From Lineus longissimus (Eukaryota > Nemertea > Pilidiophora > Heteronemertea > Lineidae), in assembly GCF_910592395.1 (NCBI RefSeq), contig NC_088313.1, forward strand, positions 12,356,437-12,416,436: a stretch of DNA of 60,000 bases, in the 5' to 3' direction. This document shows, in pieces, positions 12,973 to 23,000 of this stretch (position 1 is the stretch's first letter; the number at the start of each line of letters is the position of its first letter). Position numbers and translations under genes: made by a program. The notes under the pieces were generated by a model. The model had not been told where the DNA came from and ran no database searches. It saw nothing but the letters and a program-made list of their open reading frames with translations.

Positions 12973-13206
12973 GGCCAGCAGTACGCGGTGCATGGACCCG
13001 GTATATACCGGGTGCGGTTGCTAAAGTGTTACGGAACGAACCGTATATTTTCAATACAAAACATTTTTCACTTTGTTGAGGCCATTTGAGGCCAGCAGTA
13101 CGCGGTGCATGGACCCGGTATATACCGGGTGCGGTTGCTAAAGTGTTACGGAACGAACCGTATATTTTCAATTTTAAAACATTTTTCACTTTGTCGAGGC
13201 CATTTT
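12973..13206. repeat. 117-bp tandem duplication with an 18-bp perfect palindrome in each unit
   Basis: Units begin at 12,973 and 13,090 (GGCCAGCAGTACGCGG) and are nearly identical. Each contains ACCCGGTATATACCGGGT, a perfect palindrome, followed by GTTACGGAACGAACCGTA. The duplication is recent. Confidence 0.85.
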
Positions 13207-13682
13207 TGCAGAAACTTCACAAGTACCGGTAACCTTTATCTGACAATCTGGACCAAACCAAGTTATCTGTCAACCCGTTATATATCTGCAGCCATCTTTA
13301 CAATTAGCAATTTTGAGAAATTGCACCTTTGGTTTCCCTTTAGTGTTTTGACAACGCTTGCATTATATATAATGCAACAGCTATTTAATTTAGATTTTCT
13401 TTTTGACTATATATTCTGCGATGATCTCTATTTAAAAAAGAAAAGGCCTGCGAACAATGACGGATTTACAGTATGGTACTTGTCTTCATTTAATACTAAC
13501 ATGATTTTTTCCAAAATCAGCCTATTTCTATTTACATTCTTTTTAACTTTCCAGCGACCTCATCCCGATAAACCAAGAAACAAATCTTCAAAGTAACCTC
13601 ATACACAGAACATTTCTACACACGGAACAGTCTTCAATATCTTTGTAAATTTCATATAACTTGACATCTCCATTTTCTTCAA

Positions 13683-13844
13683 TCATTTCACCGCTTGCCA
13701 TGGTTTTCTGTCGATACCCTTGTGTGTCGGTAAGTGTTTGTAGTGGCACTTATCTCCATAGTTGCAGCCGGTCGTCCGCCAAAAATAACATTCGTCCCCA
13801 TTCACCGGGCCCGTTTGTTTCGGAGTATTCCGTACCCTGTAAAG
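13683..13844 (-). CDS. CCCH zinc-finger exon or gene fragment
   Basis: After an acceptor (ctttacag, at about 13,845) the frame reads a C-x7-C-x5-C-x3-H finger (CYFWRTTGC, then NYGDKCHYKH), the classical RNA-binding CCCH spacing, and ends with KPWQAVK and a TGA. In an overlapping frame, ACCATGG at 13,699-13,701 opens a 37-codon ORF (MASGEMIEENGD...) running to 13,588 that also looks coding, so the gene may be frameshifted or spliced further. Partners were not found; upstream sequence is a dispersed repeat. Confidence 0.4.
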   Translation of the reverse strand, partial: LYRVRNTPKQTGPVNGDECYFWRTTGCNYGDKCHYKHLPTHKGIDRKPWQAVK

Positions 13845-13906
13845 AAATATACAAGACATTGGCAATGATGCATAGCCCCCTGTTACCAGGTAACAAAAAG
13901 AAATGA

Positions 13907-14252
13907 AATGGCCAAGGGCCATTGTGCTCACCGTATGTGCTCACCGTATAGATATTTGGTGAAACATGCTACATGTGTAGTATATAGGTCAAACCAAAGT
14001 CGGTATGACATGTGATGTATCATTGCTCGGAGTACCTACCATAAAAATATCATCGAAAATAAGTCACTAATAAGCGAGATATTACACTTTTTAGGTTTTT
14101 TTGTTTTGGCCTCATGGTGGCCAAGTCGAGAATATGATCAAATTGAAATTCGGTGTCCGAGGTTACATGACGTTGGGAGTCATGTGTCAGGATACAGACG
14201 ACGACGACGGACACAGCGGTGTTGTGTAGATTCCCCTACGGTGAGCCAAAAA
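13907..14252 (+). mobile_element. Hairpin-headed repeat family A, short copy
   Basis: Head AATGGCCAAGGGCCATT (7-bp stem), then GTGCTCACCGTA; tail TACGGTGAGCC followed by A5. GCTCACCGTA and TACGGTGAGC are exact inverted repeats. The interior matches parts of the longer copies at 44,570 and 56,345 (CATTGCT, GGAGTACCTACCAT, CTAATAAGCGAGATAT, GGTGGCCAAGTCGA, and the GAC-rich run before the end). Confidence 0.8.
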
Positions 14253-14571
14253 GTCAGAACATAAACGAAATAGTGTTTCAGCTAAGGAGCTTAAAGGCCA
14301 TATATCTAGGTTTTTTGCCATTTTCTGCTGTAAGACGATTTCAAAAGTGTACCTAACACTTTATACAATACAGAAAACCAAATGCAATTAGCTCCATCCA
14401 TTTTGACAACTTGATTACCTAATCAGGCTAGCAACTGGCTTGTTAGAGCCAGGCGGCGGGTTCAGCAAAAGTTGTGATGTAGATCAGGTTATCTGTACAT
14501 GTCATGCAATCATAAAAGCAGGAGGGCCTTAATTAATTATGCACACCTGGAAGTAATGTGTTTCATTCACT

Positions 14572-14877
14572 ATGGTGTATTGTGTGGCTCCGAATTGTGT
14601 CAAGGCTAGCACAAAGAACAATCGAATGACGGATGGGACCCATTTTCATGAATTTCCAAAGCCAGTTGAACGAGAGAGGAGGAAGCTGTGGATTCGGAAG
14701 TGCAAAAGTTTGGAATGTTGGAAGCCTGGGCCTTCGGCCAAACTTTGCAGTGATCACTTTATCGATACGGATTATCACATGAAGCCGGATATCTGCATCC
14801 AACTGAATATCAAATGCCACTTGTTAAAAACAGCTGTTCCAACCATGTCAATTGCATTTAATGCCCGAGGCTGCTGA
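14572..14877 (+). CDS. THAP-domain protein (101 aa), inside a TTAA transposon
   Basis: A complete C2CH THAP finger: C4-x4-C9, FHEFPK at 25-30, W40, then LCSDHF giving C59-x2-H62, and an AVPT box at 88-91. THAP fingers bind DNA through a beta-alpha-beta fold and occur both in host regulators and in P- and Kolobok-type transposases. The ORF ends ten residues after the AVPT box, with no coiled coil or catalytic domain, so it is a DNA-binding module alone. Its position between terminal repeats argues that it is transposon cargo and not a host gene. A downstream spliced exon cannot be excluded. Confidence 0.75.
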   Translation: MVYCVAPNCVKASTKNNRMTDGTHFHEFPKPVERERRKLWIRKCKSLECWKPGPSAKLCSDHFIDTDYHMKPDICIQLNIKCHLLKTAVPTMSIAFNARGC

Positions 14878-15271
14878 GGTCGGTTGTTATACATAATGTG
14901 TAGGCCCTATTGGGGCCTGTGATACCGCATAGTGTCTTCTTGTGTTCCAGCCATAGCAAGGTGACAGCGACACAGGTCAGTGTCAGTGACAGCCACTGTC
15001 AATGACAGATTATTGTCATCTGACATCTAGGCCTATCTAACGTTGCACGGCATTATATCGTCACGTCAAGATGATTGTGCATAATACCGTCACTTTTCAA
15101 TAGTAGTTCAGCGTCATGACATAACTGGCGATACAACACAGACAAGGCGAAACAATATTGTGCAACATTAGTCTGTTCAAAAATCATACATGTTATGCAT
15201 CTGCAACCGTCTATCAATGTCTTCTTTGCTATATCGGCAGGTCTGCCATGCAAATTGATTAACCACAAATT

Positions 15272-15424
15272 CTAATCACTTTCGTCCGAATGATCACTCT
15301 CATTATGATCTAGTGATATTAATGGCTCGAACATGTACGGCTCAACGTTTAAATATCCTTCTGTATCGACCAAAACATCCTCAAATTCACTGCTCTCACT
15401 CTCTGAACTGTATGCGGAAGCCAT
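15272..15424 (-). CDS. Small acidic ORF (50 aa) convergent with the THAP gene
   Basis: ATG in good context (caagATGG) opens 50 codons rich in Ser, Glu and Asp: it starts MASAYSSESESSEFEDV, has the motif NVEPYMFEPL and ends SDHSDESD. The PYxFEP string after an acidic head resembles the N termini of P2X7-tail-like zinc proteins common in invertebrate genomes; here the zinc domain is missing. It may be the first exon or a remnant of the transposon's second gene. Family link is inference. Confidence 0.4.
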   Translation of the reverse strand: MASAYSSESESSEFEDVLVDTEGYLNVEPYMFEPLISLDHNESDHSDESD

Positions 15425-15727
15425 CTTGCTTTGTTCTGACTGGCCTGATCTACGTCATCAAAAAATCCCTAGCGGCCACATGTGGAACTAATCTAAAGTT
15501 GTGTGTGGTGGGGAAATTCAAATAGTTTAAAATTGAAAATTGAAATAACTAAATAATGACTTTATTATTAGAATTTTTTTAATGTCTGGGATCTTGTTTT
15601 TTTAACCCTCAACATATTTCATGAGTATCAAGCATGTTTTCAAACCTTGATATATGGCCTTTAAGCAGAGCGCAGCACCCCGCCCTTTCTCCCTTTCGTC
15701 TTATTCCCCTGCGTTTTCACAAGAGGC

Positions 15728-15812
15728 GAATGCATTTCGCTTTAAAGCAGGGCTTTAAAGCAGCCCTTCGAAATGCATTTCGCTTTAAAGCAGCGCTTTA
15801 AAGCAGCCCGTC
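15728..15812 (+). repeat. 43-bp tandem pair made of GCTTTAAAGC palindromes
   Basis: ATGCATTTCGCTTTAAAGC starts at 15,730 and 15,773; each unit has two GCTTTAAAGC palindromes, one intact after TTC and one after GG/GC. The segment can fold extensively. Confidence 0.8.
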
Positions 15813-16699
15813 TTTTTTAGGGTATGCTTTTTCTGCCCTGCCTTTTTAGATTTCTAGCTGCAACACAATCAGAAATATTTGTGACCCGGGCATCCAGATG
15901 GGAATGCCCTCCCCCCTTACAAATGGATGAGTATTCAAACCGGCCTAGGAAATCTTGCCGCTTCACTTAAATAAACAAGTTATGACTTCTTAGTAGAAGA
16001 TATTCTGTTTTCTGAAATACTCGGTCACTGATAAAGAACCTACATCATTGCGTCAAAGACAGCAAGCCTTCTTTGCATTTAGTACAACGTTCACGAAGCA
16101 GAACTGGTGCATAGAAAACTTGCCAACTCCTGCATTCCGCCAAAATTATGTGCAGCGTAACTGCTGACTGGCAAAGTTGTTCTGTTGGGAAAGTTGAAGA
16201 ACCCCCAAAAATGGAATGAAATCAATGACGGATAAGCTGAGAGGACGGACAATCCAATGCTCGATAAATGGCCAGCAGAAGCCCCTGGGAGTCAAGCGTA
16301 AATGCCAGTCTTTCCATGGCGGAATGTTTCTCCAAATGGTGGTGCTGCAATATATGTGAGCCCCTGGTGCCCAAAAACTTTTGGTAGATTGGACTCATTA
16401 GCTGAAAATATTGTAGTTCATCTCGGGGGGGGGGGAAACTTATAATCATCATCATCATCATTATAAACAGCCTCGCAACCCTATCTGATTTTTGTGAGGA
16501 AGTATGGAGTCCACTTTAGGCTACTGTCCACCTTATGTGGGATCTTTTACTTGTCCAGGTATCAACTCTAAGGGACAAGGCACCACAGGTTTTAGTCTCA
16601 TCGACAGACCCTCGAATATTCATAGGTTGCATTGTGGAAAACAAGGATTTTAGTTCTTTGAAAGGCGGCTGTTTCATCTAGGCATGCAATCCTGAGTTC

Positions 16700-16770
16700 T
16701 CCCCAGGATTGAACTCCAGGCCTATTGCATGTTAGCCAGCAGTGTTTACCACTAGGCTGGGTGACTCCTG
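16700..16770 (-). mobile_element. tRNA-like SINE head (degraded)
   Basis: On the minus strand AGCCTAGTGGTAAACACTGC resembles box A and GGAGTTCAATCC resembles box B. A related piece occurs at 22,950-22,975. Confidence 0.45.
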
Positions 16771-17001
16771 TTCTCAACCTAAGGCTGATGCATTTGATCA
16801 ACCTTGAAGTATCCTGGAGGAGCTCTTGTTGAAAATTTGTGCAGTAAACGTTTAAGTCCACCGAAATTAAAGCAGGGTGGAGCCCTTCTGATGTGGTCAA
16901 AAATCGAGACCATATGCAAATTTGTATCGGGAAAGAGGGTACCCAGTGGCAACTGACAAGCAAACAAGAGGCACCTACCGGGGCAAGAACATTACTGTGC
17001 T

Positions 17002-17026
17002 CTATTTGTAACTCTTTTGCTTAAGG
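17002..17026 (-). CDS. Exon 15: terminal exon
   Basis: Eight codons (LKQKSYK) and TAG after the acceptor ttatttctacag, phase 2. Short, so the least certain exon; reading through the donor of exon 14 would give a stop two codons later. Confidence 0.55.
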
Positions 17027-20000
17027 CTGTAGAAATAATGAGAAGCCATTAGGAAAACACCATGCCTATTTCAAAATTCCGAAGCCCACACACAAAATTC
17101 AAATTTGAACTTAGAAACCTGGCCTTTTAAATATCCCACTTCAATTGATACGCCAACAGAGTACAAATGTGACAACAAGGCCCCCCCCCTCAATTCCAGC
17201 CCTCACACGACAGGAATGATGTTTTCCTAATGAGAGGAGTATTATTCATAAAAAAATAGAATATAAAGCTTACCCACTGTTAGCGGCGGCAGCAGCAGCA
17301 GCGGCAGCAGCAGCAACGGAGACTGGCTGGACCTGTGGAGGCTGTGGCGGGGGTGGCTGGACCACGACTGGTTTGGCCACGACTGGAGCTGGTTTTTGTT
17401 TTGTAATGACGGTGACTGAAGCGTTGGATGATGACGACGTCGAGCCCTTTTTTATCACCACGTTGCCATTTTGTATGGGATTATCTGGAAATTTTACCAA
17501 CAATCTCTGACCAGCACATTCCATGCCCTGCAAAGAATGAAAACCACCAATTACAAAGAAAGTACAGACAGACTATTTGACACATCGTGGGCTCAGGGTT
17601 TAGTTGGATCTGCATTTTTGTCAAAATTGATTTTATCATCTTAAATCAATGCACATTTAATGACCTATAATTACAACTTTAAATTGTACTTGTAGCTGTA
17701 CCGGTTGATACGTAATACACAAAAACACTCCTCAAAACAACTGCACTTCCATTGGGTTTTGAATCTTCAATGGTGTTCTTCTCAGAACTACCAAGATGTC
17801 AGATACAACTAGCTGACCCTGAGTCCACGACATGGCAAAATTGGGACATCTGTCACGTAGCACGGAATTGCAAATATTGTTCCATATATTCAGCAATTTT
17901 CAAAACCCCAAGAGATGACCATTATTGACGTCTTCTCGACAACACGAGGCTCAGATAATCAGAATGATGTTTCTGGCGAATCATACATCGACCAAACCTT
18001 AAAGGCCTATGCCGTTCGTTAAAAATTTTGAATTTGTAATTGAATTTAAAAATGTCCAATTGCGAAAATACAATACTAAATTATAAATGTCAACACTGCC
18101 GTTGTGTGATATACAAATACTATAAATACCAAGTTTCAACAAATTTGTATTCACAATAACTGCACTACGGCATCATGTATTAGTGGATTTCTATTTAACT
18201 GGGCCACAAGTAATTACGAATATTCTTACGTAGAGACATGCACTGCAGCTGATTGTAGTAGTCTATCCTGTACAAAATTATATTTCATAGACTGAAGCCC
18301 CCCCCCCCCCGCAAACACAAGCAATCTAAATCATTGCTACCTGCATTTTTAAATCGCATGCAACGAAAATTGCGCTTTTGCAGTGGTTATTACAGGCATC
18401 CATGACAAGAATCAACGATCGCAGCCACCGGCAATTGTATCAAACTCAGTGATTACTGGTTTTATCCACAAACAAGAGATATTAAAGTTGCACATGACAG
18501 CATTTATAATCATGGGTAGCAGTGATTTAAATTGCTTGTTTGGGCGGCGATTTAGTGTTTCAACAGATGGACTTAATATGAGACAGAAGATAAACCTTGA
18601 CAAGGAGAAAGAATATATCTGATTATCTTAAAGACTTCAGCAGCGACGGAAATCGACCAAATCTTCTTACCTGTAAGGTATGCATTGCTCTGCCAGCCGA
18701 TTCTTTAGATTTAAAATTTACGAATGCACAGTATTTTTCTGGTAGACAACGGACGCTAGTCACAGCGCCAAATCTGAAAGTTGAATAATGTCAAAAGGTG
18801 AGCAGCTGATGAAGACATTTGCAGTGAAGTTTTCATGACTGGGTTGAGAACTTAAGCACCATCTACGAATACTCTCCAGAAGAAACCTTCAGTTATTGCC
18901 CTCTCTAATATTTGAATATTTAAGTTTTGATTTCATTTACAGCTCTCTTTCATGGAAAGGCCACATCTCAAGAGTTTACCGGGGGATTTTAAGCAGCCGC
19001 TACTGAGAGCTGATTTTATCTCTAAACTCGAACAAGAAAGCCTTAGAAGTGCGTCAGACGGGATTTGAACCTACAACCTTTTGGTTAGGAGGCCGGCGCC
19101 CTAACCACTAGACACTATACCACTGTGCCACTATACCACTGTCATGGAAAGGCCACATCTCAAGAGTTTACCGGGGGATTTTAAGCAGCCGCTACTGAGA
19201 GCTGATTTTATCTCTAAACTCGAACAAGAAAGCCTTAGAAGTGCGTCAGACGGGATTTGAACCTACAACCTTTTGGTTAGGAGGCCGGCGCCCTAACCAC
19301 TAGACACTATACCACTGTGCACCAAATCCAATAAGGAAGTAATCACACTACAAATGGAAGTCAAGACCAGACTTAGAAGGTGCTCGTGTTATCAGCCAAC
19401 TTTTTGCGCCACTCCGACAGACCGAGGACAGCACTCAGTGCCAGAGTCACTTGCATGAAGTTCACATTAAATATCTGTTAGGGTGCATTCTTTATTTCAA
19501 ATCACTTACTTTGCGAACATTTGTGTCAGCTTCTTTTCTGAAACCTCGGGTAAAACATTTCCCACCCACAAAGCTGTCAAGCCCTCAGGGTTTCCTGGGC
19601 TGAAAGGGAGAACAAGTGAATTAATAATAAACATGTAGGACTAGGATATATGCAGGGCAGCTTGTCCAGCCTAGACTTTGTTTTGATGTGACCTACATTG
19701 CAGGCCATTTCAACTTCTCAACTCAGCCTGTTGCTGAAGATCTCGCATGTAAAATTAAACCTGCAAAAAATGTGCTACAAATCCAACTCACTTTTAGAGA
19801 TAGATTATAAGTGTCATATTTATCCCTTATAAGGTAGGTTTTGAGGCTGAAATAGATTAGTTTTTATTCATTTGCCATGTGTTCGGTGCTTTGAATTTGA
19901 TTGGGAATTTAGATGCCAGGGTCCGGTTGTTCAAAAGCACAAAGTGACGTTATCCCTAACGGTTATGTTAAGTATCCTTAAGGACGTTATCTCATTGAAA

Positions 20001-23000
20001 TTTTCACATTAAGTCTTAACGCTTCCATTATAAAAGCTAATGTTGTTTTGAACAACTCAGCCCTGACTGCTAAGGTCAGCAGCCTGGCACCCCCTGGGCA
20101 GTCTGGCTCACTAGGACGGTCGGCTTGGTACCCTGACAACCTCCTTACTCAGTAGTTGAAAAGCCCTGGCATTGACAGAACCAGGATTATAAACATGCAC
20201 TGGTAAATATATTACACGCAACAACTATTTGATTTAAAATCAACTGGTATGTTAATAGTCCTACAGGATAACATCGAAGTGATAGTCCATTGAGTTGAGG
20301 TCACAACAAAGATGTGCATACAGAAGAACATTCAAATAGAAGTGTTATCACCTGAAACAGCAACCTGAGGAAATCAGGGGTTAATGTTCCCTTCTCCGGC
20401 CCTGCACACAAACCCTTGAGACATTCGCCCTCATTTGGTGAAGTACAGATGTATCCCTTATCAGGGATGTATCAACCTCGGTTCTAATACCGTATTTCTA
20501 TGATTTGTATGAACGAAAACCGCACTCACAACTCTCAGAATCGAGGTTGCAGTGCGCACCTCGAGGGAGACAGTGCTCTTTCTATTTGTCAGCATGATCA
20601 ATGTGAGTCATTCTCCAAAGCAGCGATAACATTGAAGCATAGTGTAGGACCGCCTAACCACACTACTATCCACTGCGCCGGAGAATGAATGCGAGTTTAG
20701 ATATCATTTTTTAAATTCCTAGACACAATGCTAATGTAAGCAACGCTCTGATTGAGCGCACTTACTTCAACGCTGGTACTTCACCAAATGAAGGCGAATA
20801 TCTCAGGGGTTTGTGTGCAGGGCTGGAGAAGCAAACATTAACCCCCGATTTCTTCAGGATGCAGAAATAGTGAAAGATTTCTTCAACTCCTCATCAATAT
20901 TTGGGTAGTGATTGCCTGCCAATTCAGAGCACATCAGCTATGAAAACTTCATAGCAAAGACTGTCTACGATTGAAAGAGATTTTCAAACCCTCATTTGGC
21001 CTTCAAACCGATGAGCTAGACCCTATTGCCAAAAGGTTACGGCAATAGCTAGCGGTTTCATCAAATAGAGAACTGTTTGTGGGTGAAATTGACATGGGCC
21101 AGAAATCTGCTGTGTATCAAACTGCTAATGGCTACCGCCTACCAGTATTACAGTCAGTACCTCATTCACTACCATGCTATAGAGGTTCTTCATAAATGTC
21201 ACGATGTGACGTTTTGACGGCCACCTGCCAATGCATTTCCTTAACGTCGTGACCACGTGTGACGGCCAATATGGCAGTGCAAAACAATTGGTAACGTCAT
21301 CATGTGACGTCAGTGAAGAACATCTATAAACATGATAACTGAGGTTTTTCTCTATGAGCCAATCAGCATTTGAAATGTAATATTAAGGTTCTTATAAGCT
21401 TATAGTGCCTTTTCAGGTTTCCCTGCTCAAAGCGAATTTGGGATACCATGTCACCCCAGAAGTCAATCGGGGGTTTCAAGGAGCAACCTGAAGGTGCTCA
21501 CTTGAACTCGACCAGTTGGAGAACCAAGTAGTGACTCCGCCGGGGTTCGAACCCACGAACTCCTGATCATGAGGCCAACGCTACCGCTGCCCCTGTACAG
21601 TCTAGCTTTCCAGCATATCTAGCCTTGGGCACACTTTTTCATGAAAGCAATATTTTGGTAAAAACCATTCATTAAGACAACCAATTTTTTTGGGTTCATG
21701 GGAATGACAACACTCAGTTTTAATTCAACTGAAAAAACCCTGGCTAGGGGATGTGGACAACTGTCGGTGACTGAAGCCAACCTAGGTCTCCAGCTAAACT
21801 TGTCAGTTATGTCACATCCATGCACCTAAGAAATTAACATAAGTCATTACACAATAAGAAGGGTCACAGGAATCATACCGATTTTGACATAGGTACAACA
21901 AGGAGTGCATGGTCTCTGATAGATTCTCATATCGATCCTTTTACAAGACAGGTGCAGTTGTTGAGTTGACAATGACTATTTTACCTAGGATTAAGAAGGG
22001 GACAACTGCCTTTCAATTTTCGTCCTTTGACCCTGCGAGATAGTATGGCATAAAAGGGTCAGAACATGATAAACATTTTTAGGCCAACTTGCAAAATAAT
22101 GCGTCATGTAAAAAGATTATGCTCATCTGAATGTTCCACAAAGACGGTAGGAAGACAATGGGATTCTGAGACCTAAATCTAATTCATGAGTGAGTGGATG
22201 AAACTAGAAGATGCCGTTTCAAGAAATAGCATTAGACCTAGTACCATATCATAAATGAATAATGGAAAAAATAACACACATCAGGAATGATTTCAAAATG
22301 CATTCAAAGGAACAAAGGAAACCTATGTAATTGAACTTTGTCAAAAACTTTTCTTTATTCGGAGACAGATTGCAACCAATCTCCCGGCACGGTGACAAGC
22401 TTATTGCCCATTGCTTCTAAAATTGATTTTTTCCCATAAAGTTTTCAAGAGACTTTCTTGACTAACTCAAGAGGTGAAGTATTTCACTTACTCCATTTTT
22501 GTATCTGATGTTCCCGCGGCCGGTATTGGATGAAGGTGTTGGTGTTGTAAGATTGGTGAAGGAGTTGGTTCATTAAAATCGTCATCGTCCGACAGAAACG
22601 CATCTGCTTGTAAAGAATTTTCCGCGACGCCAGCCAACAAGGAATCCAGTGCTGCCTGGACAGTGCCGTACTGTCGTATAGCTGACTCGGCCTGTTTTTG
22701 TGAAAACCCCATTTCCTGTAAATTAGAAAAGTTGTCGTCAAGCAACTGTGCAAACAAAGCATTAAAATTCACGTTGAGGCACTGCTGATTTTGGTATCAC
22801 AGGCAAAAAATCAACTTGCACAAAGTATTCCAATGGATTCCTGAAATAACGGAGCAGCCACACTGGCAGTACAGGGCGTTTCAAAAAAAGGAAACCGAGA
22901 TTAATCTGTTAGTTTCTTGGCCATAGCTAAATATATCTATTACGTAGTAGCCAGCAGTGTTAACCACTAGGCTATGAGGCTCGTAGCTTTTTACAACACT

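Larger units (their letters stand above)
14295..15660. mobile_element. TTAA-flanked non-autonomous transposon with THAP gene (Kolobok-like)
   Basis: Both ends are flanked by TTAA (14,291-14,294 and 15,661-15,664). The terminal inverted repeat reads AGGCCATATATC, then (T/A)AGGTTT. Inside lie a plus-strand THAP-domain ORF and a converging minus-strand acidic ORF. Kolobok transposons duplicate TTAA and some families encode THAP-domain proteins, so that superfamily is the best guess. No DDE transposase is present. Confidence 0.75.

Noticed and set aside
12965-13596. Overlapping ORFs with repeated peptides
   Set aside because: They read through the 117-bp tandem repeat; the repeated peptides reflect the DNA repeat only.
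16435-16462. Short ATC/TCA run as a CRISPR-like or minisatellite array
   Set aside because: It is a simple trinucleotide run of six units; no CRISPR array exists in the window.
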